Below are positions 8,509-17,541 of a stretch of 64,000 nucleotides of DNA, one piece after another. A program made the translations under genes and the position numbers. A model generated the notes under the pieces. That model did no database searches. It worked only from the letters and a program-made list of their open reading frames with translations, and was not told the DNA's origin. The stretch comes from Oxalobacter paeniformigenes (GTDB taxonomy: Bacteria > Pseudomonadota > Gammaproteobacteria > Burkholderiales > Burkholderiaceae_D), in NCBI RefSeq assembly GCF_027158465.1, contig NZ_JAMKYL010000001.1:744001-808000 (forward strand), written 5' to 3'. Every line of letters starts with the position of its first letter. Within the stretch, counting starts at the first letter, position 1.

Positions 8509-9528
8509 ATGAACCCGACTCATAGAGGAAAAGTCAGCAAAGACATTAAAAAACAGGTCGATAATGAGGCACTTTCGCCGATGGGACAGGTTCAGCTCGT
8601 CACCGCGACGGAAAACGACGAAGGTCAGCGCATCGACAACTACCTGTTTAAAGCATTCAAGGGCGTGCCGAAAAGTCACGTTTACCGCGTTCTGCGTTCC
8701 GGCCAGGTACGCGTCAACCGAAAGCGTGTCGATCAGACCTACCGGCTGGTGGCAGGCGATGTCATCCGCATCCCGCCCGTCAAGACCGCACAGCGCGATA
8801 CTCCACGCATACCGGATGCCCGCTTCGACATTCTCTACGAAGACGACAGCATTCTGGTCATCAACAAACCGGCAGGCGTCGCCGTGCATGGCGGTTCCGG
8901 CGTTTCATTCGGTGTGATCGAACAGCTGCGCGCCACGCGGCCGGATGCCCGCTTTCTGGAACTCGTCCACCGGCTGGACAAGGAAACATCCGGCATTCTG
9001 GTACTGGCAAAAAAACGTTCCGCGCTGACGAAACTGCATGAACAGATACGCGAGGGCAGTGTGGACAAGCGTTATCAGGCACTCGTTCACGGCGACTGGA
9101 AAAACAAACGGCAACATGTCCGCTTGCCTCTGCTCAAGTACCATACTGCGGAAGGCGAGCGGCGGGTAAGGGTCGATCCCGCAGGTCAGGAAGCGCATAC
9201 CGTTTTCAATGTCCTGAAGCATTACCCGGATTTCACCCTGCTCGAAGCGGAACTGAAAACCGGACGTACCCACCAGATCCGGGTACATCTCGCGTCGTCC
9301 GGACACGTCATCGCCGGAGATGAAAAATACGGCGACTTCGAACTGAACCGGCAACTGCAAAAAGGCAGAAGAGGTGAAAACGCTCTCAAACGCATGTTCC
9401 TGCATGCCTACCGGATCACCTTCATTCATCCCGATACCGGAAAACCCATGACGATCACTGCACCATTGCCCAGGGAATGCAGCGGTTACCTGAACGCACT
9501 CGAAGCCGGAAGCGACAAGGATTCCTAA
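8509..9528 (+). CDS. rluC: 23S rRNA pseudouridine synthase RluC
   Basis: RluA-family pseudouridine synthase, predicted to modify 23S rRNA at positions equivalent to 955/2504/2580. The 339-residue product has an N-terminal S4 RNA-binding domain (about 33-95, GQRIDNYLFKAFKGVPKSHV, SGQVRVNRKR). The catalytic domain follows, with the active-site Asp157 in LVHRLDKETSG and the downstream motif TGRTHQIRVHLASSGH. The specific RluC assignment rests on the family plus its position divergent from rne, which is the E. coli arrangement. The Shine-Dalgarno is poor. The HAD phosphatase follows 87 bp downstream. Confidence 0.93.
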   Translation: MNPTHRGKVSKDIKKQVDNEALSPMGQVQLVTATENDEGQRIDNYLFKAFKGVPKSHVYRVLRSGQVRVNRKRVDQTYRLVAGDVIRIPPVKTAQRDTPRIPDARFDILYEDDSILVINKPAGVAVHGGSGVSFGVIEQLRATRPDARFLELVHRLDKETSGILVLAKKRSALTKLHEQIREGSVDKRYQALVHGDWKNKRQHVRLPLLKYHTAEGERRVRVDPAGQEAHTVFNVLKHYPDFTLLEAELKTGRTHQIRVHLASSGHVIAGDEKYGDFELNRQLQKGRRGENALKRMFLHAYRITFIHPDTGKPMTITAPLPRECSGYLNALEAGSDKDS

Positions 9529-9615
9529 AAAAAGTTGGGGTAAAATGCGCTCAGTGCCGCGCCATGCCGGATTGCGCGATGAATAATCCGGCCATGTTTC
9601 CCATAAACGACCGCC

Positions 9616-10275
9616 ATGCAAAAACACACTTTCAACCTGATCGTTTTCGATTGGGACGGTACCCTGATGGACAGCACAGCCGCCATCGTCAAAAGCCTTC
9701 AGGATGCCGCACTCGATCTGGGATTGCCCATACCGGGCAGACAAGAGGCATCCCATGTCATCGGACTTGGTCTGAAAGAGGCGCTGGAGACTGTCTTGCC
9801 GGATCTGCCGGCGAGATACTATCCGGAGCTGGTTGCGCGCTATCGTATCCATTTTCTGGAAAACAGCCGGAAAACCATGCTTTTCGACGGCGTGAAAGCC
9901 ATGCTCGACGATCTGAAAAAACAGGGGCACCTGCTGGCTGTCGCAACCGGCAAGAGCAGGGCGGGGCTGAACCACGCTTTTGCGGAAACCGGATTGCAAG
10001 GCATCTTCGATGCCAGTCGGACCGCCGACGAGACATGGTCCAAACCGCATCCGGCCATGCTGCTCGAATTGACCGAACAACTGGGCGAGCCGATGAGCAG
10101 CACGGTCATGATCGGCGATACGACACATGATTTGCAAATGGCCATCAATGCCGGCGCCGCCGGAATCGCCGTCCGGTATGGCGCCCATCCGGTCGATGAG
10201 CTCAAGCGCCTCAATCCGCTTTATACCGCCGAATCAGTCACCGATCTTCACCAGTGGCTGAACCGGCATGCATAA
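9616..10275 (+). CDS. HAD-superfamily hydrolase, phosphoglycolate phosphatase-like
   Basis: Haloacid dehalogenase-like phosphatase of 219 residues. Motif I reads VFDWDGTLMD, with nucleophile Asp12 and acid Asp14. Motif II has the Thr of AVATGKSRAG, motif III the Lys of SKPHP, and motif IV reads MIGDTTHDL. A helical cap sits between motifs I and II (subclass IA). This kind of Gph-like phosphatase commonly follows rluC in Burkholderiales, where the substrate is not established; phosphoglycolate is one option. It lies between rluC and sppA with short gaps, so a common transcript is likely. Confidence 0.88.
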   Translation: MQKHTFNLIVFDWDGTLMDSTAAIVKSLQDAALDLGLPIPGRQEASHVIGLGLKEALETVLPDLPARYYPELVARYRIHFLENSRKTMLFDGVKAMLDDLKKQGHLLAVATGKSRAGLNHAFAETGLQGIFDASRTADETWSKPHPAMLLELTEQLGEPMSSTVMIGDTTHDLQMAINAGAAGIAVRYGAHPVDELKRLNPLYTAESVTDLHQWLNRHA

Positions 10276-10303
10276 ACCTTATCTGATATGAAACGGGACT
10301 GTC

Positions 10304-11251
10304 ATGAATGAAAACGGCTGGGAACGCGATGTTCTCGAAAAACTGATGTTCCAGACCCTGAAAGAACAGCGGGCACGCCGCCGCTGGGGGATTTTTTTCA
10401 AGCTGACCACGATCGTTCTGGTCATTTTCGCCATTGTTTCCATCCGCAACCTGTCGTTTACCGAAGGTGATGGCGCACCGGTACAGCAGCATACCGCCCT
10501 GATCGAAATTAACGGCACCATCGAACCCAACGGAAACGCTTCCGCCGCCAACATCATCAAGGCACTGGACAAGGCATATGAAGAACCGATGGCAACCGGC
10601 GTCATCCTCAAGATCAACAGTCCGGGCGGAAGTCCGGTACAGGCCGGCATGATTTATGACGAAATCCGTCGCCTGCGCCAGATCTATCCCGACAAGCCGC
10701 TGTACGTCGTCGTCGAGGAACTGTGCGCGTCCGGCGGTTACTATGTCGCTGCGGCGGCCGACAAGATCTACGTGGACAAGGCCAGCATCGTCGGTTCGAT
10801 CGGCGTCATGATCAACGGCTTCGGCGTAACAGGACTGATGGACAAACTCGGTATCGAACGCCGTCTGCTCACAGCCGGCGAATACAAGGGTTTTCTTGAC
10901 CCGTTCAGCCCACAGACACCCCAGCAGGTGAAATACGCCCAATCCATGCTGAACCAGATTCACCAGCAATTCATCGATGTCGTGCGTACCGGACGGGGAG
11001 ACCGCCTGAAAGAAAACAGCGAAATTTTCAGCGGACTGGTCTTTCTGGGGCCTGAAGCCATCCGGCTAGGACTCGCCGACGAGCTGGGCACTGTGGAAAG
11101 CGTCGCCCGCGACGTCATCGCGGCACCGGAAATCGTCGATTATACCGAACAGGAAAAACTGGCGGACCGCGTCCTGAAAAAATTCGGCGCATCTGTCGGC
11201 TACGGCGCAGCCAGGGCAGGTCTGGACTGGAATCCGGTATCCGTACAATGA
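10304..11251 (+). CDS. sppA: Signal peptide peptidase SppA-type S49 serine protease
   Basis: Membrane-anchored S49 peptidase that degrades cleaved signal peptides. Of 315 residues, one transmembrane segment lies at about 29-46 and the rest is a single S49 domain facing the periplasm. The nucleophile is Ser143 in ELCASGGYYVA and the general base is Lys195 in TAGEYKGFLDPF, the Ser/Lys dyad. KINSPGGSP forms the oxyanion region. The length fits the short SppA form rather than the 618-residue E. coli enzyme. It lies downstream of rluC and the HAD gene, a Burkholderiales arrangement. Confidence 0.93.
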   Translation: MNENGWERDVLEKLMFQTLKEQRARRRWGIFFKLTTIVLVIFAIVSIRNLSFTEGDGAPVQQHTALIEINGTIEPNGNASAANIIKALDKAYEEPMATGVILKINSPGGSPVQAGMIYDEIRRLRQIYPDKPLYVVVEELCASGGYYVAAAADKIYVDKASIVGSIGVMINGFGVTGLMDKLGIERRLLTAGEYKGFLDPFSPQTPQQVKYAQSMLNQIHQQFIDVVRTGRGDRLKENSEIFSGLVFLGPEAIRLGLADELGTVESVARDVIAAPEIVDYTEQEKLADRVLKKFGASVGYGAARAGLDWNPVSVQ

Positions 11252-11399
11252 CACCAGCAAAACGTCCGGCCAATCCGCAAAATGCTGACGCCGGACATTT
11301 AGCAATTGCATCATTACCTGTTACTATAAGGAAATCGGTGCGAGGTGAAAGCCCGAAAGATGGTCATGTCTGATTTTGCCTTCTCATGGAGATCGTGGC

Positions 11400-11876
11400 G
11401 TGTCGATGAACATATTTTCCGGAATACTGGCCAGTGCGGCAGCCATATGGCTGGTGCTGACTCCGGCTGTGGCAGAAAATACCGACATGCAGCAGACTGA
11501 CCAGAGCGAACTTTCACCGCGGCAACAGCAAGCCATCCGGAACGCCTTTTCGGGATTGCACTCGAAAGCGGAACAGAAAATGGCCATGCAAATGAGCGAC
11601 GCCCAGAAAGTGGCGGAAACCATGTGCCGCCCGATCGCACTGGAATATTTCAGGGAACGCTATGAGACAGCCGACCGCGTTTTCCTTGGTACCGGCGGTG
11701 AAGGCAGTCTCACCCTTCACGGAAACAGCAGACTGACCGGAACAGGGCAGGTCAGGGAAGGTTTCAACTGGCATTATTTCACCTTCGACTGTCATCTCAA
11801 CCCGGCCACAGGTTACGCCACATCGTTTTCGGCGAACCTGACGAAAACGGAAAGTTTCCGGCGGCACCCCCTGTAA
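11400..11876 (+). CDS. Exported protein of unknown function, possibly DUF930-like
   Basis: Predicted secreted protein of about 158 residues. A signal peptide is clear (MNIFSGILASAAAIWLVL, then a likely cleavage after AVA). The mature part has a Gln-rich start, helices around MSDAQKVAETMCRPIALEY and a beta-rich C-terminal half with two Cys in total (MCRPIA, FDCHLNP), which could form a disulfide. The arrangement resembles DUF930 proteins, but that is only a resemblance. Start: a GTG at 11400 has GGAG 8 nt upstream; the ATG at 11406 is two codons further in and gives the same signal peptide. First gene of a tight three-gene unit. Confidence 0.7.
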   Translation: MSMNIFSGILASAAAIWLVLTPAVAENTDMQQTDQSELSPRQQQAIRNAFSGLHSKAEQKMAMQMSDAQKVAETMCRPIALEYFRERYETADRVFLGTGGEGSLTLHGNSRLTGTGQVREGFNWHYFTFDCHLNPATGYATSFSANLTKTESFRRHPL

Positions 11877-11903
11877 CCGGACATGTCAGGAAATAGGAAT
11901 ATC

Positions 11904-12632
11904 ATGCGAAAACACGATATTGCGGGCGTAATGGCCATCATATGCGGACTGGCGTTTTCAGCCGGCGCGGCCATGGCGGAAACAGCCGAACCCCCGCTGA
12001 ATCCGGCCGATGCGCCTTCCGAATACCGCAAGGACAGCGCGGTCATCGACATCAACCTGTTACGCAAGCGGATCATGGAAACGCCACGGCAAGTCAATAT
12101 CTGGATCGACAACACCTACGGCTTCCAGTTCATCTATCCTGCACATATCAAACCGGAACGGAAATTCACAGCCGATTCTTTCCAGAACGGCAACTGGAGC
12201 TGGTTCGGTGAAAAAGACCAGGGACACCCGCTGGTTTCGCTGGCACTGCCCGGCACCCAGCAAAAAACCACGATCGCCGAGGTCCGGATCGGTGTCAGTG
12301 ACGATCCGGACACCGTCGCACAGTGTCGCAAGCTGCCTGAAAGCGCAGCACAAGACAGCCTCAAAACATTCCGTCACCGCGGCACGCTTTACACTTTCTT
12401 CAGCGGCGGCAAAACGGAAACGAACCGCTCAATTGCCGTACAAGCCTACCGCACCGTTCACCACAACCACTGTTATTCCATCGAACTGATGGCTTATGGC
12501 ACCAAACCGGATACGCTCACACCGCCGGACTACGGTGCCATGAATCCGGACGAAGCCATGAACCGTCTGACCAGCCTCTGGCGACAGATGGACTTCCAGT
12601 GGCTGCCTGAAACGTCCTTGAGCCAGCCATGA
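11904..12632 (+). CDS. Exported protein of unknown function
   Basis: Secreted protein of 242 residues with a clear signal peptide (VMAIICGLAFSAGAAMA, cleavage near ETAEPP). The mature region has NTYGFQFIYPAHIKPER, SWFGEKDQGHPLVSLALPG, a Cys in VAQCRKLPES and another in HNHCYSIELMAYG, and ends with a Trp-rich helix near LTSLWRQMDFQW. The pattern, a periplasmic beta-rich protein with a two-Cys pair, was not recognised as a named family. ATG 11904 follows an AGGAA ribosome binding site; a start at 11883 was rejected. Its stop overlaps the next start (ATGA), so coupling to the deacetylase is likely. Confidence 0.75.
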   Translation: MRKHDIAGVMAIICGLAFSAGAAMAETAEPPLNPADAPSEYRKDSAVIDINLLRKRIMETPRQVNIWIDNTYGFQFIYPAHIKPERKFTADSFQNGNWSWFGEKDQGHPLVSLALPGTQQKTTIAEVRIGVSDDPDTVAQCRKLPESAAQDSLKTFRHRGTLYTFFSGGKTETNRSIAVQAYRTVHHNHCYSIELMAYGTKPDTLTPPDYGAMNPDEAMNRLTSLWRQMDFQWLPETSLSQP

Positions 12633-13414
12633 CCGCCTTGCTCATCGCCCTGATACTGCTGGCACTGCTGCTAATCATCAGCCAGCTTTTCCGCCTTCTC
12701 CGACGACATGGAGAAAACCTGCAAGAAGACAGCCGCACGCTTGCACTTCAGGAACACGTCGCGCGGATGTTGCAGACACTGAATCTCGACCGTGCCGACA
12801 AACTCATGATCGTTGCACATCCCGATGACGAAACCATCTGGGGAGGCGGGCATCTGCTCCAGGACAAGGGGCGCTATCTTGTCGTTTGCATCACAGCCGG
12901 AACCGACCCGGTCAGGGACGATGAATTGCGCAATGCCATGGCCATATGCGACGCCCAGTATCTCCAGCTCGGCTTTCCTGACCTTGACGCCATGAACAAA
13001 CAGGATCGCTGGAAAACCGTCGGTATCGACATCCGTGCAACGCTTGCCAATATCATGACCGCCAAGGCCTGGGAAACCATCGTCACACACAACCCGCGGG
13101 GAGAATACGGACACCGCCACCACAAAATGACGAGCCGTTTCGTCACATCCATCTTCAAAAGAAAAATCCGGCATGGCGAACTGTATTACTTCGGTGTCTA
13201 TTACAAACCGCGCCACAGCAAAAAACTCGGTCGTCACCAGCCTTTGCCAGACGACATCGTCGCTGTCAAGACCGGAAAAATGCTACCGGTCTATGCCAGC
13301 CAATCAGGACCGCGCAAGTCTTATGAACACATGTTCCGGTACGAAGACTGGCTCAGACATGACCGCTGGAACGGTTTTGTCATCCTGCTGCGAAGCCGCA
13401 ATATCATTCCGTAA
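12629..13414 (+). CDS. PIG-L/LmbE family deacetylase, membrane anchored
   Basis: Zn-dependent N-acetyl hydrolase of the PIG-L/LmbE/MshB family, acting on GlcNAc-type or other N-acyl sugars. The 261-residue product begins with one hydrophobic segment (residues 2-22, LLIALILLALLLIISQLF). The catalytic motif is VAHPDDETIWGGG, with Zn ligands His64 and Asp67 and general base Asp66. The third ligand region is NPRGEYGHRHHK. The specific substrate is unknown. It is coupled by a 4-nt overlap to the upstream exported protein, suggesting a joint cell-envelope role. Confidence 0.85.
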   Translation: MTALLIALILLALLLIISQLFRLLRRHGENLQEDSRTLALQEHVARMLQTLNLDRADKLMIVAHPDDETIWGGGHLLQDKGRYLVVCITAGTDPVRDDELRNAMAICDAQYLQLGFPDLDAMNKQDRWKTVGIDIRATLANIMTAKAWETIVTHNPRGEYGHRHHKMTSRFVTSIFKRKIRHGELYYFGVYYKPRHSKKLGRHQPLPDDIVAVKTGKMLPVYASQSGPRKSYEHMFRYEDWLRHDRWNGFVILLRSRNIIP

Positions 13415-13766
13415 CTTCCTTGGCCAGCCTACGCGTCTTCATACCATCCGATGCCCCCATACTTCATGCCGTTCGACGGCAAGTTCCGTCGCTTCGATGG
13501 GCGGAAAAGATCGTATCATGTCTGACTCTCGTCCTCGCCTGAACAATACCTGTTAGCTTTCATCGGAAAGCGGGGCAGGTAACAGCGTTTCGGCATACCG
13601 GCCCGAACTGCCGTTCCCGTTACACCGTCATTCTTACCAGATCGGCAATTCATACAAAGAAAATATAAATTGCAAACAAAAAAAGTATTTTTTATATAGA
13701 TAATGGCGCGCTAGACTATCAACAAACAGTCGAAGCATTTTGCTTTTCCGAAAAGAAAGAAAAATC
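13415..13766. other. Intergenic region upstream of the BASS-type transporter
   Basis: A gap of 352 bp. The first two thirds show no gene or structure I can support. The last part becomes AT-rich and holds the promoter annotated separately. Confidence 0.5.
13670..13698 (+). promoter_or_regulatory. Putative sigma-70 promoter for the BASS-type transporter
   Basis: TTGCAA (13670-13675) and TATATA (13693-13698) are separated by 17 bp in an AT-rich stretch about 70 bp upstream of the transporter start. Spacing is ideal and each hexamer differs from consensus at only one or two bases. Confidence 0.5.
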
Positions 13767-14672
13767 ATGAACGTCATTATCACATTCATCAAAAACTGGA
13801 CGTTGCCGCTTGCCATCGTCGTCGGCGCGATCGGTTTTCCCTTATGGAGACATTTCGGTGCACTGGTGCCTTATTTCATTTTCACCATGCTGCTTTTGAC
13901 ATTTTGCAAAATGCCGTTTTCCAGCCTGCGTTTCCGCCCGCTGCACTGGTTACAAGTCGTACTGCAAATCGGTGGCGCGATCGTCGTCTATTTCATCCTC
14001 AAACCGGTAAACACATTGTTTGCCGAAGCGGCCATGGTCTGCATCATGACGCCGACAGGCACCGCCGCGGCCGTCATCACGCAAAAACTGGGCGGCAATC
14101 CCGGCAGTCTGACCAGTTACATGGTGCTGTCGAATCTGGCGACAGCGATTGCCGCACCGCTGTTTTTCCCACTCATCCATCCCATGGAAAACGGCATCGG
14201 ATTTATACCTGCCTTTTTCCTCATTTCGCAAAAAGTATTCCCCGTACTGGTCTTGCCGCTGCTGACCGCATGGTTTCTGAAACGATATGTCCCCGCCATC
14301 CAGACCAAACTGGCCCGCTGGCAGGAAGCCGCCTTTTACCTGTGGGGGGTTACGCTGATGATCGTGATCGGAAAAACCGTCCATACGCTCGTTAATGAAC
14401 CGTCGGATCATATGACGGCCATCTGGCTCGGCGGCCTTGCCATGGCCGTTTGCTGTGTCCTGTTCACATTCGGTAAATGGCTTGGCGTTTTTTTCGGTGA
14501 ACGCATCACCAGTGGACAGGCGCTCGGCCAGAAAAACGCCATTCTGGCCGCATGGTTGGCACAAACGTACCTCACCCCCATCGTCGCCGTCAGCGCCAGC
14601 GCCTATATCGTCTGGCAAAACCTGTTCAACGCCTGGCAGCTCTGGATGGAACGCAGAAAAACGGCCCCCTAA
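13767..14672 (+). CDS. Bile acid:sodium symporter/BASS-superfamily-like membrane transporter
   Basis: Integral membrane protein of 301 residues with about nine to ten hydrophobic segments and almost no soluble parts. It contains MVCIMTPTGTAAAVITQKLGGN and SYMVLSNLATAIAAPLFFPL, reminiscent of the two discontinuous helices in BASS or auxin-efflux type carriers, and GQKNAILAAWLAQTYL, which resembles the Q-N motif of BASS proteins. Substrate unknown. Start: ATG at 13767 behind an A/G-rich ribosome binding site; an upstream frame from 13740 adds nine charged residues and is unlikely. The gene is alone between a long gap and the exonuclease. Confidence 0.75.
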   Translation: MNVIITFIKNWTLPLAIVVGAIGFPLWRHFGALVPYFIFTMLLLTFCKMPFSSLRFRPLHWLQVVLQIGGAIVVYFILKPVNTLFAEAAMVCIMTPTGTAAAVITQKLGGNPGSLTSYMVLSNLATAIAAPLFFPLIHPMENGIGFIPAFFLISQKVFPVLVLPLLTAWFLKRYVPAIQTKLARWQEAAFYLWGVTLMIVIGKTVHTLVNEPSDHMTAIWLGGLAMAVCCVLFTFGKWLGVFFGERITSGQALGQKNAILAAWLAQTYLTPIVAVSASAYIVWQNLFNAWQLWMERRKTAP

Positions 14673-14772
14673 ACCGGCGCAGGCCGGAAAAGGGCCGCCA
14701 GAGAGAAACAGTCGTCAGAAAAAGGCTCAGGATGTATCATTGCCCCTGTTTTCAACGAATGCAGCCAATTCC

Positions 14773-15750
14773 ATGAACGGAGACCTGTTTTCACCACGGC
14801 AGCCAGACCTTTTCGATACCGGCCAGGTACAGCCACAGGCCGAAGCCCCCCGCAAGGAACGTCCGCCCATCCGTGATCGCCTCAGGCGTCTCATTGCCCA
14901 GACAGATGATTTCCGTCTGCTGGAACGTATTCCGGTAACGAAACCCGGACTGGTTTTACCATATGAACTGGCAAAAACCGTCGGAGACGAACGACCCATC
15001 GTATTTCTGGATACGGAAACCACCGGACTGTCTGCCGACTCGGACGTCATTATCGAACTCGGCCTTGTTCGTGCATCGTATTCGCCCTCCGCGAAAAAAC
15101 TTGTCTCCATCGACCGTATCGTCAGCGCCTACGAAGATCCGGGCAAACCGCTTTCGCCATTCATCACGGAACTGACCGGCATCACCGACGATATGGTGCG
15201 AGGCAAGCATATCGATGAAAAAACCGTCGCCAGCTGTCTGGAGAACGCATCCCTGATCGTGGCCCACAACGCCTCGTTCGACCGGCCGTTTTTCGAAAAA
15301 CGCTTTACGGGCTTCGATGACATGAACTGGGCCTGCTCGCTGGAAGGCATCGACTGGAACCGGCTCGGTTTTTCACGCCGAAAGCTGGAAGACCTGTCGC
15401 TCAAATCCGGATATTTCTACGAAGCCCATCGCGCCACTATCGACTGTCTGGCACTGGCGTGGCTGCTGCATATCTATCCTGACGCGATGGCCGACCTGCT
15501 TGAACAGGCTGGCCGAAAAACCATTACCGTCCATGCGTTCGGCGCTCCCTTCGAAGTGCGCGATACACTGAAAACCCGCGGTTACCGCTGGCATGACGGG
15601 ACATCAGGTGCCAACAGGCACTGGTGGAAAGAAATTCCCGAAACCGCACTCGAAGAAGAGAAAAATTTTCTGGACGAGCTGTACCCCAACGGTTCGGACC
15701 GTGCAGGTTTTGAAACAAGGACAGCTGCCGACCGTTTCAAACGCCGTTGA
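14773..15750 (+). CDS. DnaQ-like 3'-5' exonuclease (DEDDh)
   Basis: Exonuclease of the DnaQ/RNase T type, about 325 residues. The Exo I motif VFLDTETTGL gives Asp80 and Glu82, Exo II is in IVAHNASFDRPFF, and Exo III has YEAHRATIDC with His and Asp, so all DEDDh residues are present. An N-terminal extension (about 1-70) and a C-terminal domain with TLKTRGYRWHDG and ANRHWWKEIP extend the core; the latter pattern is seen in stand-alone proteobacterial exonucleases. It is not the polymerase III epsilon subunit. Start: ATG at 14773 lacks a good Shine-Dalgarno; a TTG at 14740 behind AGGATG is an alternative. The 3' end overlaps the flavodoxin gene by 14 bp. Confidence 0.85.
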   Translation: MNGDLFSPRQPDLFDTGQVQPQAEAPRKERPPIRDRLRRLIAQTDDFRLLERIPVTKPGLVLPYELAKTVGDERPIVFLDTETTGLSADSDVIIELGLVRASYSPSAKKLVSIDRIVSAYEDPGKPLSPFITELTGITDDMVRGKHIDEKTVASCLENASLIVAHNASFDRPFFEKRFTGFDDMNWACSLEGIDWNRLGFSRRKLEDLSLKSGYFYEAHRATIDCLALAWLLHIYPDAMADLLEQAGRKTITVHAFGAPFEVRDTLKTRGYRWHDGTSGANRHWWKEIPETALEEEKNFLDELYPNGSDRAGFETRTAADRFKRR

Positions 15751-16276
15751 CTTTCATGGCAGATTCCGTCTTTTGCAGCCATGCCCGGATCGCCTGATCC
15801 GCCCGGTCGCAACGGCTGCCGTACACCGCCAGTCCATCCAGTACCCGTACCCCCGGACAACACCGGCGGATATACGAGACACTGTCGCCCATTCCGCTGC
15901 CTTCATGTGTACAGAACGGAATCACCGTCTTGCCGGAAAAATCATATTTTTCCAGAAAGGTCAGCACCGGCATCGGCATCACGCCCCACCAGATCGGATA
16001 CCCCAGATACACGATATCGTACCGTTCCACCGGACATGGTGGGCCCGACAGTTCAGGGCGTGCATTGTCTTGCAACTCTTTTTGCGCCAGTTCGGTCGTT
16101 TCATGATAATCGGCGGGGTAGGGATGCAAGGGTTCGATACGAAACAGTTCACCTCCTGTGATTTGCCGGATTTTTTTCGCGACGACCTGTGTATTGCCTT
16201 CCGCCAGATCGACAATGCGCCCGTCGCGATAGTTTTCCCCATCCCTTGAATAATACGCAATCAGTACGTTCGCCAT
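15737..16276 (-). CDS. Flavodoxin family protein
   Basis: Cytoplasmic flavodoxin-like protein of 179 residues (Flavodoxin_4-like). It starts NVLIAYYSRDGENY, the phosphate-binding loop position for FMN. It later has DIVYLGYPIWWGVMPMPVLTFL, where the Trp pair would stack on the flavin, and TVIPFCTHEGSGMGDS. Such proteins are electron carriers or quinone/azo reductases of uncertain physiological partner. ATG 16276 has GGAGG a few bases upstream. The stop lies inside the 3' end of the convergent exonuclease gene. Confidence 0.87.
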   Translation of the reverse strand: MANVLIAYYSRDGENYRDGRIVDLAEGNTQVVAKKIRQITGGELFRIEPLHPYPADYHETTELAQKELQDNARPELSGPPCPVERYDIVYLGYPIWWGVMPMPVLTFLEKYDFSGKTVIPFCTHEGSGMGDSVSYIRRCCPGVRVLDGLAVYGSRCDRADQAIRAWLQKTESAMKVNGV

Positions 16277-16427
16277 AGTCACCTCCATCACGCTGTCTAT
16301 ATATATGGCACGATCCGTGAACAAGAATACCTGCCGGTGCGATGTAACGAAAGCAACGAAAATATCCGGTTATTGCCTGATCCTCTCTACCTTGAAACCA
16401 GGGAAAACCTGTTCAAACGTTCCCGTT

Positions 16428-17339
16428 TCAACTTCGGCGAAGCGTCTTCAGGATATTGAGGGAAGAGAGCAGAATGCCGCCGATAATCAGCACACCACCG
16501 GTGATCTGTGAAAACGAGACTTGTTCATGCAAAAAGACCACAGCTTCCAGACTGCTGAAGAGCGGAATACTGTAATAGACGATACCGGCCCGTGCCGCAC
16601 CGATATATTCGACAGAACGGTTCCAGAGCAGATAACCCGTCAGTGTCGGAATCGCTGCAATATAAAGCATGATGAGCATCGTCATGCCGTCCGGCAGGAC
16701 ATAATCCGGACGGATGGCTGACACCGCCATCATGGGAGAGAGCGCCAGCACGCTGCAAACCAGCATCGCCATCATGAAAACCTTCTGGGGCAGGGCGGCA
16801 GGACGCCGCCTGACCAGCATACTGTATATCGCAAACAGAAACGCCGCCACCAGCATCCACAAATCACCCATCGTAAACGACAGATCGGCCAAATGACGCC
16901 AGTCACCATCCAGCACCAGCACGACAACGCCGGTCACGGCGACAGCCAGCCCGACAAACTGGAGCGGCGACAACCGTTCGCCCATGAACGTACATGCCAG
17001 AAATGCCATGAAAACCGGTGCCGTCGCCGCGATCAGCGACATATTGGTGGCATCCGTCGTATGTCCCGCTTCAAACATCAAAATACTGTATGCCGAAAAT
17101 CCCAGAACCCCGGCAGGCAAGAGCCATTTCCAGTTATCGCATACCAGTGACCAGTGTGTCTTCAGGGCCGTCAGGCCGAAAGGCACCATACACAAAAACG
17201 TGAACAACCAGCGCCAGAACGCCAACTCGACCGGCGACAGACTCTCCGGCAATACCCTGACCAGGGGGAAAACGGTACTCCATAGCACAGTCGCCAGCAA
17301 AGCCAGCCAGTAACCCCGTGCCGTCTCGGAAAAACGCAT
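16428..17339 (-). CDS. EamA/DMT-family transporter
   Basis: Drug/metabolite transporter superfamily exporter of 303 residues with ten predicted membrane helices in two EamA repeats (about 10-140 and 155-295). Diagnostic stretches are LWSTVFPLVRVLPESLSPVELAFWRW in the first helix pair and GARAGIVYYSIPLFSSLEAVVFLHE in the second repeat. Substrate not predictable. Start taken at 17339; a reading from 17417 adds a Cys-rich non-membrane extension and is unlikely. Confidence 0.88.
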   Translation of the reverse strand: MRFSETARGYWLALLATVLWSTVFPLVRVLPESLSPVELAFWRWLFTFLCMVPFGLTALKTHWSLVCDNWKWLLPAGVLGFSAYSILMFEAGHTTDATNMSLIAATAPVFMAFLACTFMGERLSPLQFVGLAVAVTGVVVLVLDGDWRHLADLSFTMGDLWMLVAAFLFAIYSMLVRRRPAALPQKVFMMAMLVCSVLALSPMMAVSAIRPDYVLPDGMTMLIMLYIAAIPTLTGYLLWNRSVEYIGAARAGIVYYSIPLFSSLEAVVFLHEQVSFSQITGGVLIIGGILLSSLNILKTLRRS

Positions 17340-17541
17340 CGGAAAAACAAACCCGGATATAAAGGAAATACCGCATGTTACACTACCTGTGCGACATACA
17401 GCGCATCCTTTTGCCATACCGCAGACCTTGCCTGTCCGTTTTCAGCCATTGACCAGTATGTTTGCCCGAAAACAAACCGGCAACGTAACGGCATTGGCAC
17501 AATCAGGCCATCCATTACCCCAACGAAACGGCAGGTTCATC

